A stretch of 64,000 nucleotides of DNA from an uncultured Clostridia bacterium (GTDB lineage Bacteria > Bacillota > Clostridia > Christensenellales > UBA1242): contig CAKVFE010000001.1 of assembly GCA_934746645.1 (NCBI GenBank), positions 310,001-374,000 of the forward strand, given 5' to 3'. Shown in pieces: positions 1-12,000 of this stretch (position 1 is its first letter; every line of letters begins with the position of its first letter). The notes beneath the pieces are model-generated. The model was not told the DNA's origin. It did not search any database and saw only the letters and a list, made by a program, of their open reading frames with translations. Made by a program: the position numbers and the translations under genes.

Positions 1-3000
1 AGTTGACATCTCTCATTTGACCATTTTCAACATAGCCAAACACACCACCATAATTTACTTTATATTTTCCAACTCCATTTACAGAATCAAATGTATAGAC
101 ATTATTTATTTTTTCTCTATAATCACCAGCCAACAATTGAGTTGAGTTGACACTTGTAAATGTTGAACGAGTTGATTTACCTATTAATGAACCAACATTA
201 ATTCTTCTATTCTTATCAGAAGCCAATCTAATATTTTGCAATTTAATTGTTGTATTAGAATTATTAATAATTTCTACATTATCAAAAGTAGAGTTATAAG
301 TTGTACCAGCAACACCACCAAAACTAATTTCTTTAGTATTGATTGTTGAATCGCTAGGTTTAAATATCAACTCACCTTTTGTAATATCAAGATTTACATT
401 AATATTTTGTAATGTTGACTCTGTCAAATTACCTATCATTAATCCAATACCAACATAGTCATTGCTATATGTAACATTACCGTTATTATTGGCTTTCAAA
501 GTAAATCCAACATTAGATAATACAGTGTTGGATACTGTTTTTGCAAAGAAACCTTGATATTCATTTTGAGAATTAGATGAATAAGAATTTTGCAAAGTAT
601 CACTATTTGTAGAATACTCAGCGACAAAATCAACATTCATAATTGTTGCATTACTTAATCTTGAGAATATTGATGATGGTTGATTAATATTACCTAAAGT
701 TTTCACTGTAACTACTGGATTCTTATTATCAGTTTGGACACCAATAATTGTTCCTTCAAAAGAATTATAAACCAATGCGTCATTTTTATTCTCAGATATA
801 ATGATATCGAAGCTATTTTTTAGTAAATAATATTTGTTACGAGTATTTGTATTATTGCTAATATTGGTATTAAATGTTGTAGCATTTGTAATTTCTGTAT
901 AGTTAGAATAAATACCAACTATATACTCTGGCAATAAATCACCTAATTTCCACAATTTACTATCAAGTTCACTTAAATCTGCACTTAAAGAAATTGCATC
1001 CCAAATAAACATATTAAACAATGAATTATTTGTTCCGTTAGTGCCAAATATTACATCAAGTTTTAATTGGTTACCAATAGTTGCTTTTGCTTCATTAATA
1101 CCAGTAGGAGCATTAGTATAATCCCCTTCAACTGGGCTAAATTCAGCACCAACATCTTCAGCAGTATACTTTTCATTATCAGATTTAACATTATATACAT
1201 CATTTATTAATGTGTTTTGATCATTAAATGTTGTAGAAATAACTGTACTAAATATATATCTTCTTGAAGAGTTTTCACTACCAGTACCATTTACTATATA
1301 AACTTTTCTAGTTTCTACAATATTTGGTTCTGAACTTATCCATATAGATGATTCTAAAGATGTGTTAGTATATGAAGCTCCAATCAAAGAGCCAACATAA
1401 GCTTTAACAGTACTAGAACTACTGATTTTAATAGCTCTATATTTGTCATTAGACATACTAATTACATTGCCTATTTCTGGCATTGTAACTTTAAAATTAT
1501 GTTGTTTAGATATATCATTTTCATAAGTATTTAATAAATTGTCATAAACAATTTCTTTTACATCATTTGTCCATTGGTTAACTGCAAAAGCATAATCCAA
1601 TTGTAAATCATAGTATACATTATTTAATTTTGAAACATGCAATCCAATTAAACCACCAATATACTGAGATGCATAAACTTTTGCTGTAGTAATAACATGT
1701 GAATAGTGTGCATAACCAGCAGTTAATCCAACTAATCCGCCTGCTGCTTTTGCTCTATTATTAACAATGTTTACTCTAGAATAACTATCAACAATAATTG
1801 CACCAGTATCTGTAGTATTAGGAACAGAACCACTATAACCTGCTATGCCACCTATAGCAATAGATGTTGTAGTTCCAAATAGATTATCAATTTCTCCTTC
1901 AGTAGTATTGCCTGTGTTAAAGTTTTTATCGATGTTTTCTTGAATAGAATCAATATATTCGACTCTAACTTGTTCAAGCATACCAAAGTTTTCACCTGCT
2001 ATACCACCAGCATAGTTGTAACCTCTAATTTCTTGAATAAAATCTTCACTAGCAGTGTCGCCATCTTTAATTATTTCACCAACTAAGTATTTACTATTTT
2101 TAATTAGTGTATGCTCATCTACACAACCAAACAATCCACCAGCATGTTCTGCAGCAATGTAACCGCCACCTTGAACTGTAATTTTACTTATAGAATCTTC
2201 TCCTGGAGTTGTTCTATTATTTTCAATACTAGATGAATATTTATAATTATCAATTGTATTACCATTATCAAAATCAATTTCTATACCTGTTAAAGTTTTA
2301 ATAATGTTATGACCTATTAATGTATAATCAGCATTGTCTTTATTTCCATCTTTATTCTTATTAGCTGAAGCAGTAACACGGTTTTCAGCAGATATAATAC
2401 CAGCCACAGCTCCTGCATAAGACATTCTTCTCATATTACTGATAGTATTAGCTTTGTTTAATCCATAAGAGTTATAGCTTATTGAAGTGCTACCGCCATC
2501 ATTACTTAATTTACCATCTAAGGATAAAGTTGTAACATCGCTAACATTACCATTAATACTACTATGTGATGCAGTCACACTGATATTTTCAACTGTAATA
2601 TCTACCATTGTCTTATTATCTGTATTTACAATATAACCTGCAATTCCACCGACAATGTTTTGTCCTCTAATATATACACCATTACCACCAAACAACTTAA
2701 CATTGATTAATGTTGTGTTATACATAGAACCAGTAAGTGCACCAACTTTTACACTTTGTCCAGCATCAACACCTGCTACACCAATATTAACATTCATAAT
2801 AGCAGGAGAAACAGTTACATTTTCTAAACTCTTAAGTTGTTCATCACTAATACCAACTTGTTTAAATAAACCAAAGTTTTCATGAATTGTTGATTGATTT
2901 TGGTCTACTAGTCTTATACCAGACATAGTCATACCATTACCATCAAGTTTGCCTGCAAAAGTAATATCTGTTATACGCTTACCATCAACAATCATATTAT

Positions 3001-6000
3001 TTAAAGTAATAGCACTAAAATCTAAGTCATTAATTAATCTAATTGATGATGGAACATTAAGTGTTGTACTGCTAGAATTGGTTGTTCCAAATACATATAA
3101 TGTATCAGTTTCATCTCCAATTTTAACTGTCATTTTTCTTGAGTTGTTGATAATAAATGTTACAAATTCTGTAGCACTATTTACCAACAATGGGTTACTT
3201 TCTGATCCATAATAATATAAACTATCATACTCGTAATCATATATAGTTTGACTACCATTAACTGTAGTATTGGTTAATACCCTATGAGAATATGTTGAAC
3301 TTTCAGTAGCAGAAATAAGTCTTGGACCATATTGGACATCTGAACTAATCATCCATACATTATTGTTGTCATCACCAACTCTAAAGTTAAATCCATTAAA
3401 TGAGCCAGTATCCCTAAATTCATTATTAGCACTAGCTTCACTTGCACTTACTCCCTCTGTCTTCTTACCATTTAAAGCTATTGCAGGTTCGTCTTCATTT
3501 TTAACTTCACCTTCAAGAACCAAATAGAAACAAGATGTATATGTACCTTTATTGTTGTACTCATTTTCGTCATTAATACCAGTAAACAAGCCATGAGCCC
3601 AACTATTTAGACCATTTTTAGCAGTAGAGTATGCATTAGTAATACTACCTGTTAATTCGTTTGAGTATACAAATCCACCACTACCACCACTATTGGTTGT
3701 AATGCAAATATTTGAATATGCATTACTTATTTTTCCACTATTGGTATATACAAATCCACCAATATATCCTTTACCTTCAAGATATACATATTCGTTAGCT
3801 CTATAGTTTACGGTACCCAAACCTTCAACCATACTATTGAATATATTACCATTGGTTTGGTTTTCAACTACAAAACCAGCTGTTTTTGTACCTTCAAATA
3901 TACTACCTGTATTAGTAACACCAACGCCTAAAACATAGCTATTAGCAATTATTCCACTATTGGTATTAGCAAATGCAGATATTGTTTTACCACCAACTAA
4001 GTTAAATGGATATGTTGTAATAGGTTCACTTGAGTTTGCTACATTTATACCATGATTTTCTTGGCTCTTATAATTAGTGTCATCATAATTAGAAGCGTTA
4101 AGACCAATATGAGAATTAGAGATTGTACCATTGTTGTTACCAACAATACCACCTACTCTAGCATCAACTAAACTACCATTTAAGTATCCAGTTGTACTTG
4201 CAACTAATAGATTCTTTCTACCAGTACCATTAAGTTGAGTACTATATGTATTGACAATCTTTATATTGGTTACAGAACCATTATTTTGGCCAGCTAGAAC
4301 ACCAAAATTGAATGAAGATATACCCATCAAGTCAATTTTTGCTGTAGGAGCATCAGTCTTTTGTTGTAATATCTTGTTTGCATCTGAAGTTGATACCAAC
4401 ATATCAGATACATCGATTGTTACATTTTTAATAATTGTGTTGGCAGATATAGTTTCAAACAAACCTATATTATTTCCACCGCCACCATTTTTATATTTAT
4501 CTGTATTAAAGTTTTTAATTTTGATTATGTATCCATTACCATCTAACGAACTGAAGTTAGCACTAAATGGATAATAATTTTCAAGTGTTAAGTCATTAAC
4601 CAAAATGTAATGGCCTTCAGTAACTGCACTTCCGTTGCTTGTTCCGTCTGTATTTAATCCACCTAAAGCCATAAACTCAGCAACAGTGCTTATTGGATTA
4701 GGATGATCATAAGTTGAGTTGTCTTTAATAACCAACACAAAACTAAATGATAGTTCGTACAATTGATATCCTGGATCAATACCAGTATACAATCTTGGAA
4801 CACCTTGTCCGTCATAATAATATCTCATACGATAACTTATAACATCTGTACTACTTACCGATAATGTCTTAATAGCATAATAGTGAGTTCTGTTGTAATC
4901 AGACATTGTTAAATCAGCAAATCTGTAATTGGTATAAGTTACATTTGGATATACAGTTTCATACTCGTTAAGATTGTTTAATCTCCACCAGTTGTTTATA
5001 TAACTTCCTACGCCATCTGGTTTAATGATACCACTAGCTTCACTTTCCAATGAAGAAATCATAGTGATTGCATCTTCGTTGTTATCGTCTTTTTCAACAT
5101 CTAATAATACTGTTAATGGATGAGTTGTACCATTAAGTGCTTCATATTGATAACGGCCGTCAGCGTATGTTGTGCCATTGACTCTTACACCTGTTATCAA
5201 ATATTCGACTATATACAATCGAACTTGACTTGATTTTTGTTCTAACACACCATTAATGAATTTAGTTGCCGTAGCTGTAATTATTGCTGTATCACCAGCA
5301 ACTGCTTTAACATCTACACTAAATGTCCATTTACCAGTTGTTTCGTCATAGTTAACACTAACATAAGTTGCACCATTGTTAAGTGTATTAGCTGTGATTT
5401 GGATATCTCCTTCAAAGTTAATCGCACTTACTTCTAGGTCAACAGTAGCACCTTTAGCAATAATACCTTCACTCTTTCCATCAACTGTTAATGCAATGCT
5501 TGGTAAAGGTTGTACTTGCAATGTTATTGTGTCACTTCTAATTTCAGTTTCTACTTTTCTACCACTTGCATCTGTATCAGTCTTATAAGATGTTGCTCTA
5601 AATGTAATCTCTTGATTTACTTGAGTTTCACTTGATAAGAATACTTGAACATAATACCAGTTGTTAAAGTAGATATCAGAACTATTAACAATAGTACTTT
5701 GATTTAATAATTTAATACCTTCAAATCCTGGTAGATATTCTGGTTGATCAATTATTGTACGATAGCCAGTAATATATCCATTGGATTCGCTAGACATAAT
5801 ACCTAATTGTTGAACAAATGAAACTTTAGATTTAAGTTCGCCATCAACTGTAAGTTTAACATATTCTGCATTACTATAATTTGGAGTAAGTTCTAGTTTT
5901 AACAATCCAACTCTAGAAGGAACTATATAATTAGAACTATCTTCTTGTGGATAGAATGTACCAGTACCTGAAATTTCAGAGTTAGCATAATATGTCATCT

Positions 6001-9000
6001 TTATTTCGTTGACATTAAGTGGAACAATCTTTAAGTCAAAGTTTGCATTTAAACTTGAATTAGAACTTGGATAGAAATTAAATCTATATCTAATATCGTT
6101 AAGGTTGTAAGATACTCCGTTGGTACGCTTACTATACATTTCGGTATTAAATGATAATCTAATCTTTTTAATTAATTTAATCTTTAATGCATCATTAGTA
6201 GCTTGAACTTCTTCGTCTAAAATCTCCACATTAATTAGACTTGAGTTTTGACCACTACCTGTCATATCTACTGTAAATGTACCAACAGTTGTGTTGTTAA
6301 CAAGGTCAAATATTCTTAAGTTGATTGTTTCGTTAATAGTATAATCTTCACCAATCTTAACAAAATTGCTTGTTACTGTTGTGATAGTTAAATCTACATT
6401 AGATACAGGGTCTAAGTTAGCAGATTGTTTGTCAACAGCAATACTTTCTGCTTTTGGAATAATGTTAAATTTGTATGTTTTCTTTAGTTTTTCAACTAAT
6501 ACACAATTGTCAACACTCTTTCCACTTGAAGCAGTTTCGGTTAATGTTGTACCAAATCCACTTACTTCACTCTTTATAAATGGAGTCAATGTTAAATACA
6601 TCAATCCTTTATAGTTACCTGTAAAGTTAAATTCGCCTAAATTTGAATATAAATATGTTTTTCCTTTTTCTAATTGAACATTATTAAGAGTTGCTTGTCC
6701 TTCACCTACTGTATTAACTTCAACTTTTACACCCATATTACTGTTCTTTACATAAGAACCATTGTATGTAGTAAATTCGTCGCCAAATCTTGTAGATGGG
6801 TCATTATTAACAACATCAGTCCAATACTTAGTTGTTTCATCAATAATTTGAGTAATTGCTCTTACATAAGCATTATCATCATTTTCATCAACAATATCAT
6901 ATTGAGTATCTTGATTACCTTCTTCAGTATCATCACTGTTTTGTTGTTTTTTATTAACATCAAACAAATCTTGAAGTTGATTGTCATCTGTTGTTAAATT
7001 TTTACTCTTATAAATATTAAAGTCACTTAAACCATTAACAACCAAAATATTTAATGATTTTGTAATAGAAGAATCTAATTTACTAGAAATTGTAAGTGTG
7101 ATGTTACCAGTAGATTTTGTAGTAATAATACCATCAGAACCTACACTTACAATATTTTCATCAGAACTCTTTATAACCATATCTTTGTCATAAATTGCAC
7201 TAATATTGTATTTAGATAAGTCAACTATATCCAAATCAATACTTATAGCAGTAACAGGATATAATGAAATATCTATGTTATCTTCATCATCAGAAGTTGT
7301 TAATTTGTACTTATTAGTTCCAACATAAGGTCTTGTCTTAGAATCCAATAATTCGTTGTAGAACAATATCAAATTATCGCCATCTTTTAAGAAAGTTAAG
7401 TTGTTAAAACCAATAGTTGAATATTTTGTATCTAAGATATTGATTGATATGTTGGTTGGCAATACCTTAAATAACAATGTTGTGTTGTTAGTCAAACTAA
7501 ACAATACTGGATAACCTGAGTTTAAATCTGATAAAATCAACCATTTAGTTGAATATTCTTGAGAAATTGGATTTCCGTCTTCATCAACTTCATCATCTCT
7601 TACAGCTTTTGATATATCAAATCCAGCATTTTTAAATGTAGATACATCTTTCAAATCATCATAAATTGTTTCGTTGACAGTAGAAACTGTTGTTTTGTTG
7701 GCAGCACTATCTACTACTTTTGTTTCGAAAGTACCCAACTTAAACAATGTTTCATTGCTACCTAAATTTGCTGTATTAAATACAAAGCCATTACCATTAA
7801 CAACAGAATAAATATGTTTAACTTCAACAGCTGCACCATAGTTAACATTAATGTTGTAACTATAGTGAGTTTTTGTAGTTACAGTATTATTGGTTGTATC
7901 ATTATCTTGTTCTTCTTGAGTTAAATCATCATAACTTGTATCAATAACGACATTAGATAGTGTCGCATTACCTACAGCTTTATGATAAGGTTTGATAACT
8001 CTATAAGTAATAGTATTTACAAAATATTTGTTGGCATCAGCATCAACATATCCGGTTATTGTCATATTGTTTGTAACTTCGATTATGTCTTTGCCATTGA
8101 TGTCTATAAAATCATCAATATTTTTATTAAAGTATTTTTCACCATCAGTTATGTTGACAATGCTTCCTAATTGATAACTTATACTTGTACCAACTGTTAT
8201 CATTGTAGCCGAAACTGGTTGTGAAACATAATTAGTAATTGTATATTCTTGTCCTTTAGCCTGACTTATATTTCCATAGAAGTATGAATCAGTGATTAAT
8301 AATGAGTTTACTTTTTCATCACTTGAATCTACAACATCTACTTTGATATCCATATTAGTTGTTTTACCAATCAAACCACCAATATTGACTGTTCCAGATA
8401 GAGTTTGATAATCAGTATTAATATCTGCATTGAAATAAGAATTGATTATTGCTGAAGCTGATGTAGTAGAAACTGTCTTTACATACGCTTCTATATTAAG
8501 GCCAGCACTTTCACCAGCAGTTTTTATTTGATTGCTTATTCCATAAGAATCTAATTTACCGATTAATCCACCGATATTCTTTTCTGTTTCTTCACTTTCT
8601 AGCAATAACAAATTGCCATAATATGTATCATCTATAGCTTTACCATTAAAGTATGCTCTTACATAGCTATAAGCAATATTCACATCAACACCATAGCCTA
8701 CCATACCACCAATGTTTTGTTTTGCAGTAATAGAAACTGTATCAATACCAGTTTGACCAAGGTTGGCAAACTCTACAACACTTTGTTGGATAGATGAAGC
8801 ATAAGCGTAACCAATTATGCCACCAACATTGCTATATGTTTGAAGTGAAACTGGTAATACTTCAACTTTATCAATCAAAGTACTATGACTATAACCAACT
8901 ACACCACCTACATTGGCTGGCAATAAATTGTTGTCTTTATCTACACTTACAATATTAGGTGCAACAGACAAATTGTAAATTGTCTTAATGCTTTCCATAT

Positions 9001-12000
9001 TGTATTGATAAATACTTACACCTGGTAATTGTTTACCATTGTCTAAAGTAGCACCATAACCAACATAACTTTCGTTGGCATTATTATTTTTATGAGTAGC
9101 ATAAGTAGTAACTACACCGGCAATACCACCAATATTGGTATTAGGTAAAACTGATGTGTTTTCAAACAAACTATCAAGTTTTTCTGTGCCTTTAAATACA
9201 ATTGAAATTTCTGAATTATAACCATTGTTGGCAAATGTTGACGTGCTATCTTCACCTGTTATTGAACCAACAACATAAGAATTGCTTTCAGTATCAATAT
9301 CGTCATATTCTTCAACATAAACATTGGATTGAGTACGACCTGTAAGTCCACCAATATTAACTCTGTCTGTATCAGATACGACATTAATTTTACCATTAAC
9401 AAAACTATTGTAGATTGTTCCTTTATTAACACCGGTTATAACACCAACATTGACATAATCATTAAATTGACTAGTTGTATTGAGTGTTAAATTGATATTA
9501 ACATCTGACAATATCAAGTTTTCAATTAAAGCATTTTCGCCCAATGATTTAAACAAACCAAAGTTGTGTTCAGACAACTGTTGTTGACTTAAATCTGTTG
9601 TTATATCAAGGGTCAAACCTTGAATTGTATTTTGTTGTGAATAATATATACCATCAATGTTGTAAGTAAACTTACCATTGATTCCACCATTAAAATCTCC
9701 AAATGTTGATACAACATCACTATTTATGGAGAATGAATCAGTAATAACATAGAAATATGAATTGTTGCCTTCAGCAATATCTTCTGCAATAGAAACAAAT
9801 TCGCTAGCTGTAGCAATTTCAAATGGATATTCTTTAGAACCATCTGCTACACGGATAGGGATATCTATATAACTTGAAGGTCTTGCGATACCAGTTGCAG
9901 AATCAATAGCATAACAATCTTCTGCACTTACTCTTATGTAAGTACGGCCTGCTGTTGAACCTGGTAAAATTGTAATTGAATTACCAACAATTCTATTATT
10001 TTTATCTACTGAATTTGAAGAAATTCTAGCAATGCTATCATTTTCAACAGTAACAATCAATTTTTTATTGTATGCGTCATTTGGCAACACATTAAATGAT
10101 ATTGATTTACCATTGGTATTTGTTTTTTCATTTCTTAAATCAAAATACAAACCTGTTTCGGATATGCTAGGAATAATTTTTTCAACTTTCTTAGCATATT
10201 TGATTGTAAGTTGAGTTTTTGTAGTAATTGTAGGTTTGTTGTATTGTGTCAACTCTGCATAAAGGTTGATAACAATGTTGTTGCTAAATATAGTATTTAA
10301 AACTGTTGTTGAGTCTATAGATCTACCAGTTGCCATACTATAGTTATTTAATTTACTTTCAATAGATGGATTATTTAGGATTGCTTGAATCTTAAACTTA
10401 TTGGCTAGATTAATACCCTTTTGTTGAGCAGATTCAATTTCTTCATCAGTATATGTTGTAAGGCTAAGGATATCTGAAACCAAAATACTATAGTCAGTAT
10501 TACCACTTTTTAATGAATATAGAACTTTATCCTCAATTCTAGGAGTAATTGCACGAGTAGAAATTGTAGCTGTTATTGGGTATACAGTAACTGTATATTC
10601 TAGTTTACTTTCCTCTTCTTTTAAAGAACCTAAAGAATCAGCGACATATAGAGTTCTGTTTTCTGGGCTTATAGAAATACTTGTAATAGGTTCGATAATT
10701 GTAAGTTTAATAGTCTTTGTAAATTCGACCATATTGCCATCGTTATCGTATCCAGAAATTCTAAAGTCTACATTAATTGGAGTTTGTGTTTTTACTTTCT
10801 TAATTGCTAAATAAGGAATTTCAACACCATTTACGGTTTCGTATTCGATATTATAGAACTCTCTATTTTGACTTATTGTAACATTGGAGTTGTAATTAAC
10901 TTTTGTAATTCTTGGTACACCTTCACTATTTTTTAAAACAATGTAGTTGTACAAATTAAATCCAATACGACTATCAACAGAAACTGTCAATTCGTCCAGA
11001 GTTGTATACTTAACAATATCACTAATATTGTCTTCTTCTGATGGTTCAAATTCTCCATCATAGATATATAAAGCGTCACTATATGCAACTTTATAATTTG
11101 TCTTTTTAGTAGCATAAATGCTAGAGCCAACTTCTAATTCGTTGTTTATTTCGATATCTGCTTTATCAGCATTTTCCATTGTGTAAGCAATAGGAACAAC
11201 AATTTCGATAGTAACAGTTTTTACAATGTTATTGGTTGTAGACAATTCCAAAACAATTCTAGCTTGTTCTGGTTGAAGTTCTGGTTCTAAAACCAATCTG
11301 TTATATCTTCCAACGATTGGACCTTCTTTATAAACAATACTGAAGTATTTGTTACTCATAGCGTTGATAGTAGATGGTTGACCATTAACATTTAACACTC
11401 TAATATTTTCAATAAGTTCTACTAAATCTGCTGGTTGTTCATCTATTGTAGCTAAAACAATTTCAGTAGTTTCTACTGGATCATCATCTGCAAAAACAGA
11501 ATAATGTGTATTGTTAACATTATTAGCTCCTACTTCTGAAGCTGTGTTAGTTTCTATAGCTTTTCCAGTAACAGCATTAATTTTGATTTCTGCATTGTTT
11601 GATGGAATACGAATATCAGTAACACCTAGTTTCATTTCCATAGGAATAGTTTTTTCAATAGTGTATGTTGCATAACCGTCATTAGGAACACCAGTTGGTG
11701 CAAGGCTAAATGTATATGTAATAACCAATTTAGGAACAATGCCATTGGCAAGAATTTCATTGGTTATTGTGTCGTAATCATAAATGTGTTTTATGTACAA
11801 TCTTGTACCAGAATCCAATAATGATCCGTCCAAAACAGATGTACCATTGGCTAAATTTAATGAAATACCACTTACACCATCAACTGCAGGAGCATCTGCA
11901 ATATTTACTTTAACTTTGTAGTTATTGTCTGGGTTTGGTGACAAACTTAATGTAACACCAGTACCCAAAGAAGAACCACCATACGCATTGTAAATAACAA

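Noticed and set aside
2655..10214. Several plus-strand open frames of 60-107 codons inside the giant lipoprotein gene
   Set aside because: They lie opposite a continuous minus-strand gene, lack ribosome sites and have translations typical of antisense frames.
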